64,000 bases of DNA from Rheinheimera nanhaiensis E407-8. Lineage in GTDB: Bacteria; Pseudomonadota; Gammaproteobacteria; Enterobacterales; Alteromonadaceae. The notes under the pieces were generated by a model, which saw nothing but the letters and a program-made list of their open reading frames with translations, was not told the DNA's origin and ran no database searches. The position numbers and the translations under genes were made by a program. Location: NCBI RefSeq assembly GCF_000296695.1, contig NZ_BAFK01000007.1, forward strand, positions 1 through 64,000, in the 5' to 3' direction. How positions within the stretch are numbered: the first letter of the stretch is position 1; each line of letters starts with the position of its first letter. Shown piece after piece: positions 28,202-35,299 of this stretch.

Positions 28202-28918
28202 TCACTGCTTAACTGCATTATTTTCTTCCTTTTCTTCTTTTATTAAATCGTCTGTGACTTTAAATTTGTCGACCAAAGCCGCCAGTCGATCAGTAATCAA
28301 CTGCCAATCCGTTAAGTAATCTTTTGAAAATGAAAATGAGAATGAGAATGAGAAATAAATATCGTCGCTATAGTTGTAAAAACCTCGGCAGGATGGGTAA
28401 GGAACACTTCCGTCTGTACTACAGGAAAAATTTACTTTGTCGTAGACTTCAGACTTGGGCATCACATACAGACGATCTTCAGATACGCTCGAAGTCCAAA
28501 TCCAAAGATCATGAAAAACCTCTGGCTGTGCCCGTTTCCAAAAACCTTGCTGCTCTGCAAAAGCCCTAGCCCCAACGCTATTTGGCCCTCGCTCGCCAAT
28601 TACAAATGTGATTTCTATCCCCAAGCCCGGTGATGCCGATTCCTCCTTGGTAATAGGTAGCATATCCGGGTAGGCTGCATGCAGATTAACCCCTTCGGCT
28701 TTACAGCCCATAAGCCCACGCGTTGACCAGATATAGTTTGGTGGTACACGGAAAGTGTCACCGGCCACAGTAAATTCAATCACCTCACAGGCGCTGTAAT
28801 GCTGCACCGAGCGAGTTAAATAATACATTCCCAGCAGCAGTAAAAAGCCCAGTAATAGCGACACACCAATAAAGCCTGCAATAATCAGCGCCCATTTCTT
28901 AAAAGCATTTAATCTCAT
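28202..28918 (-). CDS. Unrecognised membrane-anchored protein after hlyD
   Basis: I do not recognise this 238-residue protein. A basic N terminus (MRLNAFKKW) precedes one strong membrane helix (about 10-35), and the remainder appears extracytoplasmic, with paired cysteines (SACEV, MGCKA, FSCST, PSCRG). A run of Ser-Phe dipeptides at about residues 188-198 is encoded by a hexamer repeat. The C terminus is a charged tail (LIKEEKEENN) from a purine-rich tract that may mark a frameshift. Its ATG overlaps the hlyD stop (ATGA). The place between exporter genes and toxin-like gene suggests an immunity-type protein; this is inference. Confidence 0.75.
   Translation of the reverse strand: MRLNAFKKWALIIAGFIGVSLLLGFLLLLGMYYLTRSVQHYSACEVIEFTVAGDTFRVPPNYIWSTRGLMGCKAEGVNLHAAYPDMLPITKEESASPGLGIEITFVIGERGPNSVGARAFAEQQGFWKRAQPEVFHDLWIWTSSVSEDRLYVMPKSEVYDKVNFSCSTDGSVPYPSCRGFYNYSDDIYFSFSFSFSFSKDYLTDWQLITDRLAALVDKFKVTDDLIKEEKEENNAVKQ
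28325..28354 (-). repeat. Hexanucleotide tandem repeat inside the 238-codon gene
   Basis: Five consecutive 6-bp units on the plus strand: TGAAAA twice, then TGAGAA three times. On the coding strand they give alternating Ser and Phe codons. Gain or loss of a unit would add or remove two residues without shifting the frame. Confidence 0.9.
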
Positions 28919-30318
28919 CGCTCCCTAATCCCTTCATCCACCGCCTTTATCACCGGTGACAATAAAAACTCAATAATCCGCCGCTGGCCGGTTTTTACTT
29001 CTACCGTTACCGCCATACCCGAACCTAAGGGCACGGTTTTACTACCGGCTTTAATACTGTGCTGCTTTAAGGCAACCTTTAACGGGAACACTAAGCCGAC
29101 ACCTTCCATTTCCACTGCATCGGTGGAGATATCGATAATTTCGCCGTCTATCACGCCGTATTTGGTAAATTCAAAGCTTTCCAGCTTTAACTCGGCGGTT
29201 TGCCCCACTTCAACAAAGCCGATATCTTTGTTGAGCAGCCAGGCTTCGGCGACCAGTTGCTGATCTTTGGGCACGATGCGCATCAGCTCTTGTGCTGGGG
29301 TGACTACACCGCCGATGGTAGTGAGCACTAATTGCTCTACGGTGCCATCTACCGGTGCCAGCAATTGCTGCTGGGCGTTGGTGCTTTGTGCTTTGATTAG
29401 CTCTTGTTCCAAAGTGCTGGCATCACGGTGGTATTGGTTTAGTGCATCACTAAGCTGGCGCTGAAACTCAGCTTGTAATACCTGCTGTTGTTGTTTGGCT
29501 TCGTTAATGGCGGCGGCCAGCTGCTGCAGTTTGGCCTGTTCAATAGTTAAGCTTTCGGCCTGATTAATGCGGTTTAATTCCAGCTCTAAATACTGGCTGC
29601 GTGAGGCCAATGATTTGGCCAGCAATTGCTGCACGCTATCGGCTTGCTCGGTGATCAGCGGCAAGGTTTTCTCAATGCGGCCAATATTGAGCTTGGTGGT
29701 CGCCACTTCGGCGTCCAGCTTGTCGATTTGCCGCTGTACGCTAAGCTGCTTCGCCTGATATTCCTGCCAGCTGCTGTTAAGCGCCTGTTGTTGTGGCAGT
29801 GATAATGCAGTGATATCTGCCTGGCTTTGCCGTTGTTGCAGCCGCTGCTGTAATAACTCAGTGCGGGCAATATCCTGCTTAACGCTATTCAGCTGCAGCG
29901 TTAAACGCTGTAAGTCAGCCTCAGCGATAGTGCCGTCCAGCGTTAGCAACACATCGCCTGCCTGTACTTTTTGCCCCTCGCGCACATGAATGTGCTGCAC
30001 CACACCGGCATTAAGCGGCTGAATAGTTTTTACTTTGGCACCTGGCACCAGCTTGCCCTGGGCGCTGGCGGTAATATCAATTTGGCCCCAGCAGGCCCAG
30101 GCTATGGCTAACACAAGCAGTACCATAATGGCCCAGAGGATAATGCGGCTGTAAGGGGCTGGTGGCGCCGCTTCTATTTCGAGTGCTGCCGGTAAAAAGC
30201 TTAATTGCTCGCGGCTTAAGCGTTTTGCCAGCGGTAGCTCAACAACATTAGATGCCGCGCTGCTGTTTTCTGCTGTTGCCGCTGTAGTCGCATTAGCCGC
30301 GTGTTGGTTTTGCATCAT
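28915..30318 (-). CDS. HlyD-family type I secretion adaptor (membrane fusion protein)
   Basis: Links the inner-membrane HlyB-like exporter to an outer-membrane TolC-type channel (no tolC in the window). The 467-residue protein has a cytoplasmic N-terminal tail, one membrane helix at about 60-78 (IILWAIMVLLVLAIAWACWG), a lipoyl/barrel-sandwich half-motif (VQHIHVREGQKVQAGDVLLT), long Gln-rich coiled-coil hairpins (about 125-310) and a C-terminal beta domain ending TVEVKTGQRRIIEFLLSPVI. Two adjacent ATG codons (30318, 30315) overlap the stop of the exporter gene. Its 3' end is duplicated downstream. Confidence 0.94.
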   Translation of the reverse strand: MMQNQHAANATTAATAENSSAASNVVELPLAKRLSREQLSFLPAALEIEAAPPAPYSRIILWAIMVLLVLAIAWACWGQIDITASAQGKLVPGAKVKTIQPLNAGVVQHIHVREGQKVQAGDVLLTLDGTIAEADLQRLTLQLNSVKQDIARTELLQQRLQQRQSQADITALSLPQQQALNSSWQEYQAKQLSVQRQIDKLDAEVATTKLNIGRIEKTLPLITEQADSVQQLLAKSLASRSQYLELELNRINQAESLTIEQAKLQQLAAAINEAKQQQQVLQAEFQRQLSDALNQYHRDASTLEQELIKAQSTNAQQQLLAPVDGTVEQLVLTTIGGVVTPAQELMRIVPKDQQLVAEAWLLNKDIGFVEVGQTAELKLESFEFTKYGVIDGEIIDISTDAVEMEGVGLVFPLKVALKQHSIKAGSKTVPLGSGMAVTVEVKTGQRRIIEFLLSPVIKAVDEGIRER

Positions 30319-32531
30319 GGCCGCTCTCCTTTACCGGCCACAGCCTGCGGCAGTAAACTGGCCACCTGCACTGCTGCAGAGGTGTGGTTTGGGTTAGCCG
30401 CCGCTGCTGGCCCGCCATGCTGTATTTGCATTAGGTAATGGTAAATACCCTGCTGCTTTAGCAGCTCTGTGTGGCTGCCCTGCTCGGCAATTTGGCCTTT
30501 GTCCATCACAATAATGCGGTTACAGTCACGCACCGCAGACAACCTATGGGCAATAATAAACACGGTACGGCCAGCACAGATTTGCGCCATATTGGTTTGG
30601 ATAATGCGCTCCGACTCGTAGTCCAGCGCACTGGTGGCTTCATCAAAAATCAGGATTTTCGGGTTAGCAATTAACGCGCGGGCAATAGCTAAGCGCTGAC
30701 GCTGACCACCGGATAAACTGGCGCCGTGCTCACCGACGACAGTGTCGTAGCCTTCTGATAACTCGCAAATAAACTCATGCGCCCCAGCGAGTTTTGCCGC
30801 CTGGATAACCTGCTCTATACTGCTGCCCGGGTCGCTAAGCGCAATATTGTCGCGAATACTGCGGTTAAATAAAAAGCTCTCCTGCAGCACCACGCCCACC
30901 TGACGGCGTAACCAGGCGGGCTCAACCAATGCCAGGTCAATACCATCAATCAGCACCCGGCCACCTTGCGGCACATATAAGCGCTGAATAAGCTTAGTGA
31001 GCGTGCTTTTACCTGAGCCAGAGCGGCCAACTATGCCGATACGCTCGCCGGCGGCAATGTCCATGCTGACGTTATTTAAAATCGGCGCCGAGTCCGGCCG
31101 GTAGCGAAAACTCACCTGCTGCAGGCTGACCTGGCCCTGCACGGCCGGCAGCGCGGTGCGGTTAGGGTTATAGCCCGGCTCTGTCGGCGCATTTAGTACA
31201 TCACCTAAGCGCTCTATCGAGACTTTAGCCTGCTGAAAATCCTGCCACAGGTTAACCAGCCGCATAATAGGGCCCGACACGCGCTGCGATAGCATATTAA
31301 AGGCAATAAACTGGCCAACGGTAAGGCTGCCTTCTACTACCGCAATGGCACCAAAATACAGCGTTAATAACGACACCACTTTATTAATGTAATTGGCAAT
31401 GCTGGCGTAAATATTATTGATATGCGAGGCGTCAAACGAGCTGGCGACATAATCGGCCAGCTTTTCTTCCCATTTGTTGCGCATTTGCGGCTCGACCGCC
31501 AGCGATTTTACCGTTTCAACGCCAGATACGGATTCCACTAAAAACGAGTGATTCTCGGCGCTTTTCTGAAATTTTTGCTCCAGTTTCGCCCGTAAGGTCG
31601 GTGTTATTAACACCGACAGCAGGATATAACAGGGAATAGAACCAACGATTATCCAGCTAAGTAGCGGCGCGTAATAAAACATCACCGCAAAAAACACCAC
31701 GCTAAACAATACATCCAGCACCACGGTCAGCGACGAGCCGGTAATAAACTCGCGTACCTTATCCAGCTCTTTAATCCGCGCTACTGTGTCGCCGACCCGC
31801 CGTGCAGCAAAGTAAGATATCGGTAACGACAGCATATGCCGGTACAGCTGGCCGCCCAGCTCCACATCCACCCGGTTAGTAGTATGGCTAAACACATAGG
31901 TGCGCAGCGCGGTTAGCAGCACCTCAAAGGTAATCACCGCAAAAAAACCAACCGCTAACACATCCAGCGTCGTCATGCCTTTGTGCACCAGCACTTTATC
32001 AATCGTGACCTGAAAGAAGATGGGGGTAGCCAGGCCGACTAGCTGAATAAAAAACGATGCCATCAATACATCGGCAAACAGATGGCGGTATTTAATCAGC
32101 GCCGGAATAAACCAGCGAAAACCAAAGCGGGTTTTATCATCCAGCAAACTGGCGCGCTTGGTTAAATGCAACAGCTCGCCTGTCCACATTTTCGCCAAAT
32201 TTATTAAAGGAACACTTTGCACCTGGCCGGTTGTAACATTCTGAATAAGGGCGTTATTGTCTTTAATTCGTGCCAGAATAAAGTAACCACCATCCTGGGT
32301 TTTACCCACTGCCGGCAATAACAGGGCGTCTAATTTGTCAGGGGCTACGGCAATAAACTTAGCCTTAAAGCCTAAGCTTTTAGCGGCCTTAACCAGGTAA
32401 ATATCATTTAAATCATCAGATTGTGGAGTAAACTCACGCAGTAAACTACTTACTTCAGCAGGGGTTTGCTGCATGCGGGCAACAATAGCCAGACACTGCA
32501 CGCCAACGGCAAATGGCGAATTCTGTGACAT
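30315..32531 (-). CDS. HlyB-family type I secretion ABC exporter
   Basis: Inner-membrane ABC transporter that exports RTX proteins in one step. The 738-residue layout is an N-terminal C39-like domain (about 1-125) lacking the catalytic Cys motif (VGVQ where peptidases have DCG), six transmembrane helices (about 150-440), and an ATPase domain. The ATPase has Walker A GRSGSGKST, signature LSGGQRQRLAIARALI, Walker B ILIFDEATSALD and switch His in IIAHRLS. The inactive peptidase domain is typical of RTX exporters, which bind rather than cleave substrate. It is the first gene of the island; AAGGGAAC precedes the ATG at 32529-32531. Confidence 0.95.
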   Translation of the reverse strand: MSQNSPFAVGVQCLAIVARMQQTPAEVSSLLREFTPQSDDLNDIYLVKAAKSLGFKAKFIAVAPDKLDALLLPAVGKTQDGGYFILARIKDNNALIQNVTTGQVQSVPLINLAKMWTGELLHLTKRASLLDDKTRFGFRWFIPALIKYRHLFADVLMASFFIQLVGLATPIFFQVTIDKVLVHKGMTTLDVLAVGFFAVITFEVLLTALRTYVFSHTTNRVDVELGGQLYRHMLSLPISYFAARRVGDTVARIKELDKVREFITGSSLTVVLDVLFSVVFFAVMFYYAPLLSWIIVGSIPCYILLSVLITPTLRAKLEQKFQKSAENHSFLVESVSGVETVKSLAVEPQMRNKWEEKLADYVASSFDASHINNIYASIANYINKVVSLLTLYFGAIAVVEGSLTVGQFIAFNMLSQRVSGPIMRLVNLWQDFQQAKVSIERLGDVLNAPTEPGYNPNRTALPAVQGQVSLQQVSFRYRPDSAPILNNVSMDIAAGERIGIVGRSGSGKSTLTKLIQRLYVPQGGRVLIDGIDLALVEPAWLRRQVGVVLQESFLFNRSIRDNIALSDPGSSIEQVIQAAKLAGAHEFICELSEGYDTVVGEHGASLSGGQRQRLAIARALIANPKILIFDEATSALDYESERIIQTNMAQICAGRTVFIIAHRLSAVRDCNRIIVMDKGQIAEQGSHTELLKQQGIYHYLMQIQHGGPAAAANPNHTSAAVQVASLLPQAVAGKGERP

Positions 32532-32638
32532 AAGTTCCCTTTATCACTAAATAATAAGGGTTGCATACTAATGTCTCGAGTTAAAAAAATAAACGCCCTG
32601 CGTTACATTTTTTAATATTCTGATAAATGTTTAAGCAA

Positions 32639-32670
32639 TAAAAAAACCGTGGCTTGCCACGGTTTTTTTA
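32639..32670. terminator. Terminator after ppiD, mirror image of the sapF terminator
   Basis: A-tract, stem ACCGTGGC/GCCACGGT with a TT loop, and T-tract. It lies 15 bp after the ppiD stop (minus strand). Read on the minus strand the stem-loop is identical to that after sapF at 20014-20042. Confidence 0.92.
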
Positions 32671-32684
32671 TATCACCAATGTGG

Positions 32685-34595
32685 TTACATCGGCTCTGTG
32701 CTTTGTGCTGCACGTAAATTGCGGCTGATCTCAGCTTTAGCTTTTAAAGACGCTATCAGCGCTCTGTAGGCCTGCTCTGCCTGCTGGTCGGCTAAGCGGT
32801 CAAGCTGGGCATTATCTGGCACCAGCGTTACTTCAGCGTCTTTTACCGCCGTTACTGACACTAAGGCTGCATCACCGTTGGCCAGGGTAGCTAACTCAGT
32901 CGATGCAGTATCGACCGGACGGGCCATGGCAAAGGCTTTGGCGCGAATTTCACCATCTAAAGTACCGCCAAAGCGTGGCGTGTCAGCGGATTGCTCCAGC
33001 GTCATATTCAGTGCTTGCGCTTGTTCAGCCAGGCTGCTGTTGGCAATCTCGGCCAATACCTTTTCAGCTTGCTGTTTCGCCAGCAGTGCACTTTGCTCGG
33101 CACGCACTGCAGACTCTACCTGCGCTTTCACTTCGTCTAAGCTTTGTGTGCGTGCACTTTGGTAATCTTTTACCCGCACCACTATGGCCCGCTCTTTACC
33201 CAGCTCTATCACTTCACTGTTTAACCGCTGCTCAATAAAGTCAGCTTCAAACAACTTGGTCAGTACCGCAGGCTCATTTAACGGTGCCGTTGCCTCGTTA
33301 CGGCCAAACAAGCCGGTAGTAATCACTTTCTGCCCTACAGCAGCCGCGGCGTCCTCAAGGGTGTCCGGCACTTCAAAGCTTACTTCGGCCAGACGCTGCT
33401 GCAGCTCATAAAACGCTGCTGTGGCACGGTCTTGTTTTAAGGTCTGGGCAATTTCTGCCGACACTTCAGTTAAAGGTTTAACCTGAGCCGGTTCCAGCGC
33501 CACTAATTTTATGATGTGATAGCCATAAGCACTTTTCACCACCTGGCTTAACTGACCTTGGGTCTCAAGGGCAAAAGCAGCTTGTTCAAAATCAGCGTCC
33601 ATATCACCGGGCGCCAACCAATCTAATACGCCGCCGTTTTCTGCCGAGAAGGTATCCGCTGAGTTGGCTTTAGCCAGCTCGGCGAAGTCTGCACCGTCGT
33701 TTAGTTGCTTAAGCAGTTGCTCAGCCTGCGCTGCCACCTCAGCATTGTCTTCTTCTGACTCCAGCATGATATGCGCCACCTGACGGCGCTCTTCGCGGGT
33801 GTAGCGGGCTTTATTGGCGTCATAGTAAGCGGCAATTTCATCTGTTGTTACTTGCTGCTCAGCCGCCAAAGTTTGGGCAGAGATTTCGACATACTCAACG
33901 GCCACTTTCTGTTCGGTTTCAAATTGGGCCAGATTAAGTGTGTAGTAATCTTGCAGCATTTGCTCGGTGACAGTCACCTGATCGGCGTAATCCGCTGCTT
34001 TAAACCGTAAAAAGCTAATGTCACGCGTTTGTTGTTGCAGTTTTAACAGCAGCTGCATTTCCTTGGCGGTAGCAAACTCACTGCCCAGTAAGCCCATTAC
34101 CAACTGATTACGCGACATTTGCTCGCGAATAAGCTCACGGAATTGCTCAGGCTGATAACCGGCCTGACGCAGTAACGCCAGATAACGGTCATTGTTAAAC
34201 TGACCGTCAATCTGAAACTCTGTCATCGCTCTGATGGCATCACGCACCTGCTCATCACTGACACGCAGGCCCAAACTGTCAGCGTATTGTTGCTGCAGTC
34301 TCTCATCGATCAAACGCTCTAACACCTCTGAGCGGAAATTATTCATGTAAGCCGTATCGGCGGCCAACGCCGCGTACATTTCACCGAATTGCTGCTGCAT
34401 ACGGGCACGTTCATTTTGAAATGCCTGTTCAAAATCCTGGCGGCTGATTTTTTCGCCGTTAACTTCCGCCACATTAGTCTCGGCTGGCGTAGCTAAATAA
34501 CTGCCAACACCGGCTAATGCAAATGTCAGGATCACTAAGCCTAAAATAGACTTAGCGATAATTCCCTGTGAGCCTTCTCTGATTCTTTCTAACAT
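32685..34595 (-). CDS. ppiD: PpiD, periplasmic folding chaperone with parvulin domain
   Basis: Inner-membrane-anchored chaperone at the SecYEG exit that helps fold newly exported proteins. The 636-residue protein starts MLERIREGSQGIIAKSILGL with one membrane helix (about 12-34), followed by a SurA-like N domain (VNGEKISRQDFEQAFQNERA). The parvulin domain at about 265-360 has RRQVAHIMLESEEDNAEVAA and QLSQVVKSAYGYHIIKLVAL. It follows hupB, as in E. coli. Length is close to the usual 620-630. Confidence 0.95.
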   Translation of the reverse strand: MLERIREGSQGIIAKSILGLVILTFALAGVGSYLATPAETNVAEVNGEKISRQDFEQAFQNERARMQQQFGEMYAALAADTAYMNNFRSEVLERLIDERLQQQYADSLGLRVSDEQVRDAIRAMTEFQIDGQFNNDRYLALLRQAGYQPEQFRELIREQMSRNQLVMGLLGSEFATAKEMQLLLKLQQQTRDISFLRFKAADYADQVTVTEQMLQDYYTLNLAQFETEQKVAVEYVEISAQTLAAEQQVTTDEIAAYYDANKARYTREERRQVAHIMLESEEDNAEVAAQAEQLLKQLNDGADFAELAKANSADTFSAENGGVLDWLAPGDMDADFEQAAFALETQGQLSQVVKSAYGYHIIKLVALEPAQVKPLTEVSAEIAQTLKQDRATAAFYELQQRLAEVSFEVPDTLEDAAAAVGQKVITTGLFGRNEATAPLNEPAVLTKLFEADFIEQRLNSEVIELGKERAIVVRVKDYQSARTQSLDEVKAQVESAVRAEQSALLAKQQAEKVLAEIANSSLAEQAQALNMTLEQSADTPRFGGTLDGEIRAKAFAMARPVDTASTELATLANGDAALVSVTAVKDAEVTLVPDNAQLDRLADQQAEQAYRALIASLKAKAEISRNLRAAQSTEPM

Positions 34596-34662
34596 CTTAG
34601 CGCAATCTCTTTATTCAACTTTTAGCCGCCAAAGGGCAACAACACCGGTTTGATGTTGCCGT

Positions 34663-34697
34663 AAAAAAAAACGCATCTTAACAGATGCGCTTTTTTT
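34663..34697. terminator. Bidirectional-looking terminator downstream of hupB
   Basis: A long A tract, the stem CGCATCT/AGATGCG with a 4-base loop, and a T7 tract. On the minus strand it lies about 120 bp past the hupB stop, after the structured segment at 34701-34790, and ahead of ppiD. Confidence 0.88.
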
Positions 34698-34700
34698 AGA

Positions 34701-34790
34701 GAAGCCTTGGGAGGCGACGGTGGCGGGTTTAGGCTACCTTGTTTGGTCTGCCGCACCAGCATGCAAACCTCACAGCACTCCCAACCTGAG
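34701..34790 (-). ncRNA. Structured segment between hupB stop and its terminator (candidate RNA)
   Basis: The 120 bp between the hupB stop and terminator are GC-rich and strongly self-complementary, unlike ordinary spacer. TTGGGAG (34707-34713) pairs with CTCCCAA (34778-34784) as a closing stem. Inside, GGTTT/AAACC, GGTGCGG/CCGCCACC and GGC-ACC/GGT-GCC pairings are available, two of them crossing. It could be a 3'UTR-derived small RNA ending at the terminator. I do not recognise a known family; it lacks the GGAA-loop core of 4.5S RNA. Confidence 0.4.
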
Positions 34791-34816
34791 CGTTACCTTA
34801 GCGGCAACGCTTCAGC

Positions 34817-35089
34817 TTAGTTACATGCGTCTTTTAACGCTTTACCAGGCTTGAAAGAAGGAATTTTCGCAGAAGCGATTTGAATAGTGGCACCAGTTTG
34901 TGGGTTACGGCCAGTACGGGCAGCACGCTCGCGTACGCTGTAAGTACCAAAACCAACTAATGCTACAGAGTCGCCTTCCTTAAGAGCTTCGGTAACAGCG
35001 TCAATGAACGAATCTAAAGCACGACCAGCTGCCGCTTTAGAAATGTCTGCACCAGCAGCAATTTTGTCGATAAGTTGAGACTTGTTCAC
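34817..35089 (-). CDS. hupB: DNA-binding protein HU-beta
   Basis: Histone-like nucleoid protein that bends DNA as a dimer. The correct product is 90 residues starting at a GTG (35087-35089) behind [25 protein letters not shown] matches E. coli HU-beta almost exactly. A longer frame using an upstream GTG is unlikely. The DNA-binding arm motif reads [20 protein letters not shown] and the protein ends GKALKDACN. The terminal CN in place of VN is slightly unusual. Gene order lon-hupB-ppiD is that of E. coli. Confidence 0.97.
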   Translation of the reverse strand: MNKSQLIDKIAAGADISKAAAGRALDSFIDAVTEALKEGDSVALVGFGTYSVRERAARTGRNPQTGATIQIASAKIPSFKPGKALKDACN

Positions 35090-35159
35090 AATATCATCCC
35101 CTTCAATTGTTATTATTTTCAACACCTACACGTTATTAGTTTTGTAAGTGAGCATCCTC

Positions 35160-35188
35160 GTTATAACAAGCATCCTGAATGCTTGCAA
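35160..35188 (-). promoter_or_regulatory. Sigma-70 promoter of hupB with an inverted repeat in the spacer
   Basis: Minus-strand TTGCAA (35183-35188), 17 bp, TATAAC (35160-35165), about 70 bp upstream of the GTG start. The spacer carries CAAGCAT-N5-ATGCTTG (35167-35185), which could be an operator. Confidence 0.65.
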
Positions 35189-35229
35189 GCAAAAGAAGCG
35201 ACAAAACTAATAATTCTGGCTTTGACTGC

Positions 35230-35250
35230 AGCCCTTGTATAACAAGGGCT
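35230..35250. repeat. Perfect 9-bp inverted repeat between lon and hupB
   Basis: AGCCCTTGT-ata-ACAAGGGCT lies between the lon stop and the hupB promoter. It lacks a U tract on either strand, so it is either a weak 3'-end hairpin for lon or a protein-binding site. Confidence 0.6.
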
Positions 35251-35299
35251 TGGTCGAAACTGTCCATAACTTAGCACAGCCAACGGGAATGAAAAGCCC

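Noticed and set aside
34701-34790. 4.5S SRP RNA downstream of hupB
   Set aside because: The conserved core with a GGAA tetraloop and AGCAGCC is absent; only weak resemblance (GGTAGCC) remains.
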